The position numbers and the translations under genes were made by a program. Of a stretch of DNA of 64,000 nucleotides, positions 44,378-53,349 are shown piece by piece. How positions within the stretch are numbered: position 1 is the stretch's first letter; each line of letters begins with the position of its first letter. The notes under the pieces are model-generated. The model was not told the origin of the DNA, did no database searches, and saw only the letters and a program-made list of their open reading frames with translations. The DNA comes from Paenibacillus xylanilyticus (GTDB lineage: Bacteria > Bacillota > Bacilli > Paenibacillales > Paenibacillaceae), in the NCBI RefSeq assembly GCF_009664365.1, contig NZ_CP044310.1, positions 5,333,501 to 5,397,500 of the forward strand, given 5' to 3'.

Positions 44378-46418
44378 TGCCCATTGCCTCCGTCTGACTT
44401 CTCAGCGGGGGCTTTTCGTTTTCCACAAAAACATAATTGCCGCCAGGCATCAATTCCCTTGCCTTCACATTGTCATTCAGGGACAGATTCAGGATGTCGA
44501 CAAGCATCTTCTTGAGTGACGGATCAAATACCGGGCACATCAGCTCAATTCTTCGTTTCAGATTCCGGGTCATCCAGTCTGCGCTGGAGATATATACATC
44601 CGGGTTCCCGCTGTTCTCAAAGTAAAACAGGCGAGAGTGCTCCAAAAATCGATCCACGATGCTGATCACCCGAATATTTTCACTGAGTCCCTCTACACCT
44701 GGGCGAAGGCAGCACACCCCGCGGACAATTAAATCGATCTGTACACCAGCCTGGGATGCAACATATAACTCATCAATCATATCCTGGTGAGATAACGAGT
44801 TGATTTTGGCAATAATGCGAGCCCGTTTCCCCTTAAGCGCATGCTCTGTCTCCCTCCGTATGAGTGAAAACAGTTCATCCTTCATGCCATCGGGAGCAAC
44901 GCGGAATGCCTGCATGGCCTTCGGTCCCGAATAACCGGTTATTTCATTAAAGAGTTCCGATGCATCTTCACCAATGATCGGATTGGAGGTGAACAGTCCT
45001 ACGTCAGTGTAGACCTTCGCCGTACTTTCGTTATAGTTGCCTGTTCCAACGTGCACATAGCGTCTTAAGCCATTCTGTTCCCTGCGCACAACAAGAATGA
45101 TTTTTGCATGGGTCTTCAAACCAACCAAACCATATACAACGTGACAGCCTGCCTTTTCCAGCTTGCGCGCCCACGCAATGTTGCGTTCTTCATCAAAGCG
45201 TGCCTTCAACTCCACCACAACGGTCACTTGTTTGCCGCTCTCTGCTGCATGAGCCAGAGCCGGAATGAGACGTGAATCCCCGTTGACCCGGTACAATGTC
45301 ATCTTGATCGCCATGACTCGTGGATCTTCCGATGCCTCAAGGACAAAATCTGTGACGGGTTCAAACGATTCATATGGATGATGAACGAGAACGTCCCGTT
45401 TGCGCAGCAGTTCAAAATGGCTCTCCCTCGGTAAAAATTCCGGTGGATACACCGGCTGAACCGGGCTATATTTCAAATGAGAGAAGCCTTCGATGCTGTC
45501 TACAAATCCAGCCAGGAAACTCAGATCCAGCGGACCATCAATTTCATATACCGGATCCTGAATCTCGAATTCCTCCTGCAATTCAAGCAGTGCATCTGAA
45601 CGAAAATCCTTACGCACTTCCAGCCGGACGGGAGCTCCCCGGCGACGACGACGCAATTCCTTCTCGATGGCTTCCAGCAAATCCTCCGCTTCCTCTTCAT
45701 TAATGGAGAGGTCCGCGTTACGGGTCAGCCTGAATTCCTGCACAGCCAGCGGAATATATCCGCTAAACAGGGTATGTGTATGATGTTTTATCAAATCTTC
45801 TATTAATATGAATGTTTTCTTTTTGCTGTTTGCACGCAGAGGTACGGGAACGACACGCGGCAGATTCGAGGGGACCTGAACAATTGCAAAAAACGGCTCA
45901 TCCTCCTGCTCCTCTTCCTTCTGAAGCATCACGGCGAGATAGACCGATTTATTATGCACCAACGGAAATGGTCGGCTCTGATCCACGGCCATGGGTGTCA
46001 ATACAGGGAAAATAATATCATGAAAATATTGATCCATTGCCCGTTGCTGTGTTCCATTAAGCTCGTTATACTCTTGTAGAACAACTCCCTTTTTGGCGAG
46101 CAGGCGAATCAATTCCCGATACGTTTTATATTGCTCAGCCACCATGGCACCTGTTCGTTTGATTAATCTCCGATATAAACCGGACGGGGTGTATCCTGAA
46201 AAGTCCTTTTGGGTAAATCCTGCTTTAATTTTCTCTTTTGTCTCTGCTACCCTTACACTCATGAACTCGTCCAGATTACTGGCTACAATTCCGAGAAATC
46301 TCAACCGTTCCAATAGAGGTGTGGTAGAATCCTGCGCCTCCTGAAGCACACGCCGATTAAATTCAACCCAGCTTAAGTCACGGTTAACATAGTTGCCTGT
46401 TTTAATATCTCTATGCAT
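44337..46418 (-). CDS. ppk1: Polyphosphate kinase 1
   Basis: A 693-residue enzyme that polymerises ATP gamma-phosphate into polyphosphate. The N-terminal domain begins NRDLSWVEFNRRVLQEA. The phospholipase-D-like catalytic domains carry the histidines of LKTHAKIILVVRRE (equivalent to the phosphorylated His of E. coli Ppk) and FLEHSRLFYF. CGGAGG is 6 bases before ATG 46418; an upstream ATG at 46442 lacks a site. It converges on ppx with a 41-base overlap, so synthesis and degradation genes are mutually antisense at their ends. Confidence 0.95.
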   Translation of the reverse strand: MHRDIKTGNYVNRDLSWVEFNRRVLQEAQDSTTPLLERLRFLGIVASNLDEFMSVRVAETKEKIKAGFTQKDFSGYTPSGLYRRLIKRTGAMVAEQYKTYRELIRLLAKKGVVLQEYNELNGTQQRAMDQYFHDIIFPVLTPMAVDQSRPFPLVHNKSVYLAVMLQKEEEQEDEPFFAIVQVPSNLPRVVPVPLRANSKKKTFILIEDLIKHHTHTLFSGYIPLAVQEFRLTRNADLSINEEEAEDLLEAIEKELRRRRRGAPVRLEVRKDFRSDALLELQEEFEIQDPVYEIDGPLDLSFLAGFVDSIEGFSHLKYSPVQPVYPPEFLPRESHFELLRKRDVLVHHPYESFEPVTDFVLEASEDPRVMAIKMTLYRVNGDSRLIPALAHAAESGKQVTVVVELKARFDEERNIAWARKLEKAGCHVVYGLVGLKTHAKIILVVRREQNGLRRYVHVGTGNYNESTAKVYTDVGLFTSNPIIGEDASELFNEITGYSGPKAMQAFRVAPDGMKDELFSLIRRETEHALKGKRARIIAKINSLSHQDMIDELYVASQAGVQIDLIVRGVCCLRPGVEGLSENIRVISIVDRFLEHSRLFYFENSGNPDVYISSADWMTRNLKRRIELMCPVFDPSLKKMLVDILNLSLNDNVKARELMPGGNYVFVENEKPPLRSQTEAMGIIPWKPAEWSMST

Positions 46419-46667
46419 GTATGGCCTCCGAATGTGTTGCATATCAATCCTTGTTTAGTTGGTCCTACTTTAATTGTACTATCCGTGATTGGATACAAGC
46501 GTCATCGCAGTGTAAAAGCAGTGTAAAATTTATGTAAATGATACCTCATGACGATAACTTTTTCCATCCCTTTACAAAGTGCAATAGACAGAGTAAAGTG
46601 AGGTACAGTGCGATTTGGTCCGGTTGCTGTTCTTCTTCCAAATACGTCGTTATTAAAGGAGTATATA

Positions 46668-46895
46668 ATGAAATCAAATAAACCTAGAACGTTACAAAAA
46701 AATATAGAATTTTTCACCGCCGCCCTGTCCCAATGTGTCGTAACGGCATGGCAAGAAGACCCGGCTGGTGTGTATTGCGAAGTGGGTCGCGGGATTGTGG
46801 AGCGGATCAGCGAAGACAGCGTGCGTATTCGTAACGAGAACGGAACGAAGAGTCATTATGCACGAGATATTACGATGTTCCAGACCGAAAAATAA
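46668..46895 (+). CDS. Small hypothetical protein
   Basis: A 75-residue soluble protein, not recognised. The N-terminal half looks helical (NIEFFTAALSQCVVTAW); the second half looks like a small beta-barrel or SH3-like strand set (VYCEVGRGIVERISEDSVRIRNENG). AAAGGAG is 6 bases before ATG 46668, which is preferred to an upstream start at 46608. It is followed directly by the candidate structured RNA. Confidence 0.7.
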   Translation: MKSNKPRTLQKNIEFFTAALSQCVVTAWQEDPAGVYCEVGRGIVERISEDSVRIRNENGTKSHYARDITMFQTEK

Positions 46896-46955
46896 TTTGC
46901 ATTAATATGAAAAAAAGACTAGCTTTCCGAAACCATGTGTTGTATACTCTTGCCA

Positions 46956-47115
46956 CAAGGAAAGGAGGTGCGTCAACATTTCTAATCACATGTTGAACGT
47001 GTCCCTTACCCGATCCACTAGCTCAAATTAAATGAGACTGGTGGAGGCGCGGGATACGGATCAAGGTTTTAATAAGCGCCACGGGTAGAAAAGCCGTCTT
47101 CGGACGGCTTTTTTT
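46956..47115 (+). ncRNA. Candidate structured small RNA with three-way junction and terminator
   Basis: The segment folds on paper into three helices around one junction: TTACCCG (47006-47012) with CGGGTAG (47082-47088), CCACTAGCTCA (47015-47025) with TGAGACTGGTGG (47033-47044, one extra A), and GGCGC (47046-47050) with GCGCC (47076-47080). GTGTCCC (46999-47005) can also pair with GGGATAC (47051-47057) in the third loop, giving a pseudoknot. A strong terminator closes it. A TATACT at 46943-46948 may be its -10. No gene follows for 270 bases. It matches no RNA family I recognise. Confidence 0.55.
47089..47115 (+). terminator. Intrinsic terminator of the candidate RNA
   Basis: AAAGCCGTC-TTC-GGACGGCTTTTTTT, with a long T-run. 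Confidence 0.9.
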
Positions 47116-47190
47116 ATTTGTCCTTTTTTGGGTAAGATTGAATAGAATGAAATGAAAAGAAAATGAAATTTTCAAATTTTTCTTAACTTA

Positions 47191-47250
47191 TTGTCAATTA
47201 ATTTATCAAGTGTTATGATTCAAATAACACAATGATACATTTTGTATCAT
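47191..47250 (+). promoter_or_regulatory. Promoter and perfect palindromic operator of an acyltransferase gene
   Basis: TTGTCA (47191-47196) and TATGAT (47214-47219) are 17 bases apart. Just past the expected start point lies the 19-base perfect palindrome ATGATACA-TTT-TGTATCAT (47232-47250). The same TGATACA/TGTATCA palindrome precedes the other acyltransferase gene (52519-52535). Confidence 0.75.
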
Positions 47251-47383
47251 AAATCGGAGCACACTGGCTGTTAACCTTGGTTTTATTTCAAAGGCTGTAA
47301 CGAAAGGTGGGTTGTGAATACATACACGATACGCTTGCCTCAATAGACAAATAATCATTTTATAAATTGGAGATGGTGTAGAC

Positions 47384-48421
47384 GTGAGTAAGAACCATAC
47401 AATTCACGGACTGCGTGGATTATGTGCTCTAATGGTTTTTGTCGGACATGTTATATCCATGTCGATTAACGGCGGTTACCTTACCATAAACGAGCACGCT
47501 ACCTTGGTCTTGGCAGAAATCGGTGTTGATGTTTTCTTCATGATTAGTGGTTATCTTATTGTGCAAAGTTTAGTGAAACACGGGAAGATTGGACAGTTTG
47601 TCTATAATCGCATCATACGAATCTATCCTGTGTACCTCCCCTTGCTGGTTATTATGTTTGTGGCAGGGCCTGTAATTCAATTTGATTGGTTGGCCAACTT
47701 GACGGCTTCGGAATACATTCTGAATTTCATTTATGGATTGTTCATGCTTCCAGGTGTTTTTCCACTTGAAGAAGCTGTTCGTAATGCAAGAACACTCAGT
47801 TATGAATTTGCTTTTTACCTGGTCAGCGTCATTTTCTTCGTATCGCTCAGACCCCTAAACAATAAATACATGAAGTGGTTTTTAATCATACTGGGTCTTG
47901 CCATCACCTTGGCTGTCGTCATTCGCATGCCGCGAGCACTGTTCTTTCTCACAGGAGTTCTGGCCTATTACGCTAGTGAAAGGTTTAATTTTCTCCCCTC
48001 CAAGCTGCACTCACTCTTAGCCTTAATCATAATTTATCTGGCTACATACTTCGGGGATATTTATTTTTCCATCATCTTCGGCGTGTATTTCTTCTATCTG
48101 ATCATCAAGGAACATGGGGTTTTATCGAATCTGTTGAGTACTCGCTTTTTCCAGTACTTCGGAACGATAAGCTACAGCTTTTATCTCCTGCATCCCTTTG
48201 CCCTATTTCCCTTCCAGCGTGTAATGGCACGCTTCAATCTGCCTGATTATGTATCGTTAACCATCACATTTGTGGCTGGTCTGATTATCGCAACCTTAAT
48301 CTCTCATATTTCTTATGAAGTCATAGAAAATCGCTTTACCAATCGTTATCTCAAACGCAAAAAACGTCCTGTTACACCTCATGTACCCACTCCAGCCCCA
48401 CAGACAACTCCGGTTAGCTGA
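47384..48421 (+). CDS. Acyltransferase-3 family membrane protein (OafA/YrhL-like)
   Basis: A 345-residue protein with about ten membrane spans. The family signature at the N-terminus, GLRGLCALMVFVGH, contains the conserved Arg and the likely catalytic His. Members transfer acetyl or other acyl groups to cell-surface polysaccharides, peptidoglycan or secondary metabolites; the acceptor here is unknown. It starts at GTG 47384 with GGAG about 11 bases upstream. The gene and its surroundings are more AT-rich than neighbouring genes, which hints at transfer. The C-terminus ends in a proline-rich tail. Confidence 0.85.
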   Translation: MSKNHTIHGLRGLCALMVFVGHVISMSINGGYLTINEHATLVLAEIGVDVFFMISGYLIVQSLVKHGKIGQFVYNRIIRIYPVYLPLLVIMFVAGPVIQFDWLANLTASEYILNFIYGLFMLPGVFPLEEAVRNARTLSYEFAFYLVSVIFFVSLRPLNNKYMKWFLIILGLAITLAVVIRMPRALFFLTGVLAYYASERFNFLPSKLHSLLALIIIYLATYFGDIYFSIIFGVYFFYLIIKEHGVLSNLLSTRFFQYFGTISYSFYLLHPFALFPFQRVMARFNLPDYVSLTITFVAGLIIATLISHISYEVIENRFTNRYLKRKKRPVTPHVPTPAPQTTPVS

Positions 48422-48482
48422 AGCAGAAGCTGCTGCTTTTGAACAACCATGCTTACTTAGGTTCTTACAGAACATATCAAGA

Positions 48483-48506
48483 GGCTGTCCCCATGCGGGG
48501 GCAGCC
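48483..48506 (+). terminator. GC-rich hairpin after the acyltransferase gene
   Basis: GGCTGTCCCC pairs with GGGGGCAGCC around an ATGC loop. No T-run follows. The rest of 48422-48646 shows no convincing gene. Confidence 0.45.
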
Positions 48507-48646
48507 CCCATGCATATTACTGATAAATCCATCAAGGAGTGGTTTAAAAAACAACCAAAATATTGGAAATGAACCCTGTAGCGGCACAGTTCTCCCGCCT
48601 ATAATTAGATTGCAACTCATTCTAATATTCAGGGAGGAATATTTTA

Positions 48647-49696
48647 ATGGCCAGATTTGTAAGGGGTTACAAAACTTCAATTGTCCTTGTTCTCATTTTG
48701 CTGTTCACTTCGATTATGCTGCCTGCAGGTCAGCATGCCAGCGCAGCTCCCAGCTTCGCCAAAGGGGCAGATATCAGCTGGGTACCGGGCATGGAAGCGC
48801 AAGGTTACAAGTGGAAGGACAAAAATGGTGTACAGCGTGACATTATTGATATTTTGAAAAATGATTATCAGATCAATTCCGTTCGTATTCGAGTGTTCGT
48901 TAATCCGTCCAATGATTATGGCAACGGATATATGAATAAGGATCGCGCGGCAGCTTTGGCACAGCGGGCCAAGAATGCGGGCATGAGCGTCATGTTGACT
49001 TTACACTACAGTGATTCTTGGGCTGACCCTGGTCAACAAACCAAACCGGCTGCCTGGAAAAATTACACCTTCCAACAGCTGATGGATGCGGTATGGAATC
49101 ATACACGTGACGTGATGACGGCCATGCAGAGCAAAGGGGTAACGCCTGACTGGGTGCAGATCGGAAACGAAACCAGCAACGGCATGTTATGGGAGGATGG
49201 CAAAGCTTCCACGAACATGAAAAATTACGCTTGGCTGGTGAACACAGGCCATAATGCCGTTAAGTCCATGAGCACTGGAACCAAAACAATCGTGCATCTG
49301 GCAGGTGGAGACGATAACGCACTGTATGTATGGAATATTGGTGGGTTAATCAATAATGGGGCTAACTTCGATATGATCGCCATGTCCCTCTATCCTTCAG
49401 CCTCCGGCTGGAACACAGCGGTGACGAACACGGTGAACAATGCGAAAGACCTGATCAATCGCTACGGCAAAGAAATCATCATCTCCGAGATCGGCATGGA
49501 CAACAACCAGGCTGCTGCAGGCAAAAGCTTCGTGGCCGCCATGAAAAATCAAATCCGCAACCTGCCAAACGGCAAAGGAAAAGGCGTATTTTACTGGGAG
49601 CCGCAAGCTACTCCAGGGTATAACGGTGGTTACGGCAAAGGCGCTTGGCAATCCAATATGATGCCGACAGTGGTCATGGAAGGATTTATCGACTAG
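48647..49696 (+). CDS. Secreted GH53 arabinogalactan endo-beta-1,4-galactanase
   Basis: A 349-residue exported enzyme that cuts beta-1,4-galactan side chains of pectin. The signal peptide is about 33 residues with an ASA cleavage site. The single GH-A barrel contains the acid/base glutamate in VQIGNETSNGML and the nucleophile glutamate in IISEIGMD, and KGADISWVPGME at the mature N-terminus is typical of the family. Overall length is that of a catalytic domain without binding modules. GGGAGG precedes the ATG. It stands alone, with no galactose genes beside it. Confidence 0.93.
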   Translation: MARFVRGYKTSIVLVLILLFTSIMLPAGQHASAAPSFAKGADISWVPGMEAQGYKWKDKNGVQRDIIDILKNDYQINSVRIRVFVNPSNDYGNGYMNKDRAAALAQRAKNAGMSVMLTLHYSDSWADPGQQTKPAAWKNYTFQQLMDAVWNHTRDVMTAMQSKGVTPDWVQIGNETSNGMLWEDGKASTNMKNYAWLVNTGHNAVKSMSTGTKTIVHLAGGDDNALYVWNIGGLINNGANFDMIAMSLYPSASGWNTAVTNTVNNAKDLINRYGKEIIISEIGMDNNQAAAGKSFVAAMKNQIRNLPNGKGKGVFYWEPQATPGYNGGYGKGAWQSNMMPTVVMEGFID

Positions 49697-49712
49697 ACCC
49701 GGTCGAGTATGC

Positions 49713-49751
49713 AAAAAAGGCACTGACCTCCGTGGGGCAGTGCCTTTTTTT
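49713..49751 (+). terminator. Terminator of the galactanase gene
   Basis: AAAAAAGGCACTG and CAGTGCCTTTTTTT form the arms, so it could work in both directions. Confidence 0.9.
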
Positions 49752-49843
49752 ACGATGCCTGGGCTGTCACCGTTGGTTTTTTGGCATGCATACGAATATA
49801 ATAAGCTACAAGAGAACTTATCGTTTCTAGAGGAGGTTTAGGG

Positions 49844-50338
49844 ATGAGCTTTTTAAAAGGATTAGGGCAGTTCGCAGGGGAAGTTACCGGAAAAGTACTT
49901 GGTGGCAGCGTTAGGGTTATCGGTGAGATCGCAGGCAGCTCCTTCGTTAAGGAGGTTGGCAACGGCGTAGAGAAAGCTACGATTAACACGGGGAAAACGG
50001 TAGGTCAATTGGCAAGTGGTACATATGATCTGGCCAGCGGTGCAATTCGAAAAGATGATGCTGCGGTCGAGGCAGGACTTGCCGATTTGGGAGATGCCGT
50101 GACCAATACGGCAAAGGGCGTTGCAGTTTCAGCCAAATATGTATATAACGGCGGCAAGGATGTTGTCGTAGGCATGAAAGAAGAAGATATGGACCGAGTG
50201 AAGCTTGGCGCCAAGCATCTTCTGGCGGCGGCCGCAGTGACTACTCTTGCTGTGGGTGTCATCGATGCCGTTGATGGTGCTGATGGTGCTGATGGTATGG
50301 ATACAGTGAGCATTGCGGAGTCCCCAGATATCACCTAA
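49844..50338 (+). CDS. Glycine/alanine-rich hypothetical protein
   Basis: A 164-residue protein, not recognised. It is rich in Gly, Ala and Val with regular spacing (LGQFAGEVTGKVLGG, GVEKATINTGKTVGQLASG), giving long amphipathic stretches that suggest association with membranes or self-assembly. A short hydrophobic run (about residues 125-140) is followed by the repeat DGADGADG. There is no signal peptide. AGGAGG precedes the ATG. No homologous neighbour points to a role. Confidence 0.7.
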   Translation: MSFLKGLGQFAGEVTGKVLGGSVRVIGEIAGSSFVKEVGNGVEKATINTGKTVGQLASGTYDLASGAIRKDDAAVEAGLADLGDAVTNTAKGVAVSAKYVYNGGKDVVVGMKEEDMDRVKLGAKHLLAAAAVTTLAVGVIDAVDGADGADGMDTVSIAESPDIT

Positions 50339-50413
50339 TCCACTGAAAATTCGGTAAAACGTATACTTAATTCTTTTGCAGCATTAACTACATCCCTAAC
50401 TCTATTTTAAATG

Positions 50414-50453
50414 AAACGGACGCTGATCTATTGAAATGATCGGCGTCCGTTTT
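50414..50453. terminator. Bidirectional terminator
   Basis: AAACGGACGC-GATC pairs with GATC-GCGTCCGTTTT. It lies between two convergent genes. Confidence 0.9.
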
Positions 50454-50473
50454 AGTTTTATGGCTAAACAGGG

Positions 50474-51115
50474 TTACTTCGCTTCGCCTACGACAGTAAA
50501 GCGTTCGTTTTTGTGTTTTGCATTCTCAATTTCGTCCACCAAGGCAATGGCATAATCTGCATAGCTGATATAACTTTTGCCTTCACTGTTCAGAATGATG
50601 TGATCTTTACCCGTTTGATATTTTCCAGTGCGTGCACCTTCGGGATTGAAGAAGCTTGCCGGGCTAAGGAATGTCCATTGAATTCCGGAGGATGCTTGCA
50701 GGTCCTGCAGATTTTTTCCTTGGTTTGTCGCTGTTGGTTTGTATGCATCAGGGAACCCTGGCGCATCAACGACACGCAGGGAGTGCGTCTCATCGGTGAA
50801 CAGACTGCCAGCCCCGCCTATCACGATCAGGCGAGTTTGAGGAGCATCTTTCAGGATGTTGATCAGAGCCTGTCCCACTTCCACATGCAGATGTTCTTTT
50901 CCAGCAGGTGCGCCGAATGCATTCACGATAACATCAAACGCTTGGGCATCCTGCGAAGTAAGATCAAATACATCCTTCTCCAACACGTTCAGGCTTTTGT
51001 CTTCCACCTTGGATGCGTTACGTACAATTGCAGTTACTTCATGGCCTCTGCTCGCTGCTTCTTTCAGGATCAGATTGCCTGCTTTGCCTGTTGCGCCAAT
51101 AATTCCGATTTTCAT
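50474..51115 (-). CDS. NAD(P)H-binding oxidoreductase (YwnB-like, atypical SDR)
   Basis: A 213-residue Rossmann protein of the NmrA/NAD(P)-binding type. The nucleotide motif is IGIIGATGKAGNLI at the N-terminus, with VIVNAFGAP and LIVIGGAGSL as later strand ends. It lacks the YxxxK catalytic pair in classic position, as in the YwnB/YwnB-like group. Three ATGs are adjacent; the third (51115) is best spaced from AAAGGAG. A clean promoter overlapped by a perfect palindrome suggests tight repression, perhaps in response to electrophiles or redox stress. Confidence 0.85.
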   Translation of the reverse strand: MKIGIIGATGKAGNLILKEAASRGHEVTAIVRNASKVEDKSLNVLEKDVFDLTSQDAQAFDVIVNAFGAPAGKEHLHVEVGQALINILKDAPQTRLIVIGGAGSLFTDETHSLRVVDAPGFPDAYKPTATNQGKNLQDLQASSGIQWTFLSPASFFNPEGARTGKYQTGKDHIILNSEGKSYISYADYAIALVDEIENAKHKNERFTVVGEAK

Positions 51116-51156
51116 CATCATCTCTCCTTTAAGTTTGTTTTGTGGGATAACTTATA

Positions 51157-51190
51157 TTGTAACTATATTAGTTACAACTAACTTTGTCAA
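51157..51190 (-). promoter_or_regulatory. Promoter with overlapping palindromic operator
   Basis: On the minus strand TTGACA (51185-51190) and TATAGT (51162-51167) have a 17-base spacer. The perfect inverted repeat TTGTAACTA-TAT-TAGTTACAA (51157-51177) covers the -10. MarR/HxlR-type repressors use sites of this kind; the regulator is not in the window. Confidence 0.75.
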
Positions 51191-51379
51191 CTATTCCTCT
51201 CTGGTGATTAAAACATAATAATACGCAGCTCCAGAGGCACCTCCCAACTGAAAACTGCGCATTATTTATTTTCATTTCTATGATTAGTCTTGGCACGGGT
51301 CTTTAATCTTCCTTTATTACGTTCACTCCAATTTATGGAACCATGGTGTTTAACAACTGTCAGGGATGTCAGGATTACC

Positions 51380-52492
51380 TCAAACCTTCACTTCCTTCTC
51401 AACCCAATTTTCATTCTGTATATTTTTTGTTTTCGTACTAAACCTGACCCCTATCTTACCCACAAAATAATTTCCAATCTTCAATTTATGAAGCACAAAA
51501 GTGAGCAATATGGATACCCCAATACTCAAAACAAAAGTTAAAGGTATATTAATCCATGGACTCAGCCCATCGAAAATCTCGCTAAAGTTCTGCACGAATA
51601 TCAAATGTAATAAGTAGATACCAAAGGAATACCTGCTTACCAGATCAATAATCCAAGGTATCTGTTTTATTTTGGATGTAAGATAAAAGGCAACAAAGAT
51701 TACGCTTATCGTATACAACAACATGTCTATTCGCTTGGAGTTCCCTTCAGGTAACAAATCTGAAAAACGAAAACTCAATATGACAAGGAAACTGACAATT
51801 GAGGATAAAACGAACCATTTGATGTATCGAGCCAGGAATTCCCGAAAAGCAGTATGATTTTTACCACCATAGTAAGCTACCGAGAAATAAAATAACCATC
51901 CAGGGAAAGGTATCCAGTAGAAACGGTTCCATAAATACTCCGCACCAGGGATTAAGAAAAGCGGGGGGACAAAATTGAAGAAGCCGAGGTAAATTAGATT
52001 AACCACTAAGCACAGAAAAATCATGAGCTTCGGTGATATCTTTTGGAAATACTTCGTAAATATGATGTGCAGGACATAGAATTGAAAAATAACAATAATG
52101 AAGTAGGCGATATAATCTGCTGCAACAATGTTTCTAACAATTTTAACAAGCAAGGCTATAGTTGTTAAGTCCCCTGATCTGCTTAAACTATATAATGCGT
52201 AAACCACTGCCATCGTTATGTAGGGAATCAGGATGTACCTAACACGTTTCCATAGGAATTGATTAGGAATGTGATTAGGATATGATTTCGCCAAAAGAAA
52301 TTCAGAAATAAAAACAAACGTGGGTGTCCCAAACAAGAGAGCAAGTTTTACTACCTCTAGGGACGTTACGGATGGGTTAGAAAGTACTCCCTCATAGTTT
52401 GTAAAGGTCATATTAATACAATGGATGGCGACAACAGTGAGACAGGCAAGACACCTAAGCCAAATAACTTCAGGGACCAGTTCTTTTTTCAA
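51380..52492 (-). CDS. Acyltransferase-3 family membrane protein
   Basis: A 370-residue protein with about ten membrane spans. The N-terminal VIWLRCLACLTVVAIHC carries the family Arg and His. Like the gene at 47384 it should transfer an acyl group to a surface or secreted glycan. TTG 52492 is preferred: GGAAGGGG lies 9 bases upstream. A TTG at 52516 would put that site inside the gene. It is AT-rich relative to its surroundings. Its 5' region carries the same TGATACA-N3-TGTATCA palindrome as the other acyltransferase gene. Confidence 0.82.
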   Translation of the reverse strand: MKKELVPEVIWLRCLACLTVVAIHCINMTFTNYEGVLSNPSVTSLEVVKLALLFGTPTFVFISEFLLAKSYPNHIPNQFLWKRVRYILIPYITMAVVYALYSLSRSGDLTTIALLVKIVRNIVAADYIAYFIIVIFQFYVLHIIFTKYFQKISPKLMIFLCLVVNLIYLGFFNFVPPLFLIPGAEYLWNRFYWIPFPGWLFYFSVAYYGGKNHTAFREFLARYIKWFVLSSIVSFLVILSFRFSDLLPEGNSKRIDMLLYTISVIFVAFYLTSKIKQIPWIIDLVSRYSFGIYLLHLIFVQNFSEIFDGLSPWINIPLTFVLSIGVSILLTFVLHKLKIGNYFVGKIGVRFSTKTKNIQNENWVEKEVKV

Positions 52493-52518
52493 TGCAAAAT
52501 TCCCCTTCCGTTTCAATT

Positions 52519-52535
52519 TGATACAAATTGTATCA
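52519..52535 (-). promoter_or_regulatory. Palindromic operator of the second acyltransferase gene
   Basis: TGATACA-AAT-TGTATCA, perfect 7-base arms, 26 bases upstream of the TTG start. It is identical in both arms and spacing to 47233-47249. The stretch 52536-52718 shows nothing else. Confidence 0.75.
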
Positions 52536-52718
52536 CTTATGAATTGATTTAGTAAATATTGAATTTTTTGTTATTTTCTAAAGTCTGAACTTTTGCGAGA
52601 ACTCAGAGAACATGACAAAAAGACCCCTACAACGTATTAGTCGAGACTATCACGCTATAGAGGCCTGATTTCAATAGTTCATTTTATGTTTAAAAAGTAA
52701 CGCCGAACGGTTGAAGTC

Positions 52719-53075
52719 CTAACAATCCTTATCCGGTACCCCAGCTTCTTCTCTCGTACGGAAAGAAGATCCGCAGCCGCAAGTCGCAACCGCATTCGGA
52801 TTATGGATGGTGAAGCCGCCGGACATACCGGACTCTTCAAAATCAATTTCAAGACCATTCAGATATTTCAGGTTTTCTTTCTCGACTACAACCTTCATAT
52901 CGTGAATATCCATATAAATATCCTCATCGGATTCTTTATCATCAAAGCCCATGGCGTACGAAAATCCGGTACAACCTCCCGGTGCAACGCCCAGACGCAG
53001 GAACATGTCAGGTGTCTCTTGCTGTGAAAGCATCTCTTTCAATCGCTCGGCAGCTGTTTCGCTGATGCTAATCAT
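52719..53075 (-). CDS. A-type iron-sulfur carrier (HesB/IscA/ErpA family)
   Basis: A 118-residue carrier that receives Fe-S clusters from the SUF scaffold and hands them to target proteins. The three ligand cysteines are Cys35 (APGGCTGFSY), Cys99 and Cys101 (ATCGCGSSF), the family pattern. GGAGAG lies upstream of the ATG. Other genes of the same B. subtilis neighbourhood (yutJ-, yuzB-, yutI-like) follow within 3.5 kb, so this is most likely the YutM counterpart. Confidence 0.92.
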   Translation of the reverse strand: MISISETAAERLKEMLSQQETPDMFLRLGVAPGGCTGFSYAMGFDDKESDEDIYMDIHDMKVVVEKENLKYLNGLEIDFEESGMSGGFTIHNPNAVATCGCGSSFRTREEAGVPDKDC

Positions 53076-53193
53076 GCCAGGTCACTCTCCTTTTCGTTAA
53101 CTCTTCTTAAATTATACTCCACCCCGTCAAGAGGCTCAAGCCATGTTTATCCCTATTCTGTGTCTGTCCTGGCTCCTTTTTCTTGCCAGTGTA

Positions 53194-53222
53194 TTGAACC
53201 CCCGGGACACGAGGTTTATAAT
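53194..53222 (+). promoter_or_regulatory. Promoter of mqnE
   Basis: TTGAAC (53194-53199) and TATAAT (53217-53222) with exactly 17 bases between. Transcription would start near 53229, leaving a leader of about 320 bases. Confidence 0.7.
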
Positions 53223-53349
53223 GGATAGGTGATCGCTCTGAAATGTCGATATTTTGTCATGACTTATTCAAACGATGATCATATATGGAGTTGTAATTTT
53301 TTTCACATTTCGAGACTGCCACGCAGTCCCCAATGCATATAGAGTCATC

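Noticed and set aside
46970-47032. Leader peptide starting at ATT or ATG within the candidate RNA
   Set aside because: The ATT would be a very rare start codon and the ATG is about 19 bases from the ribosome site; the RNA structure explains the region better.
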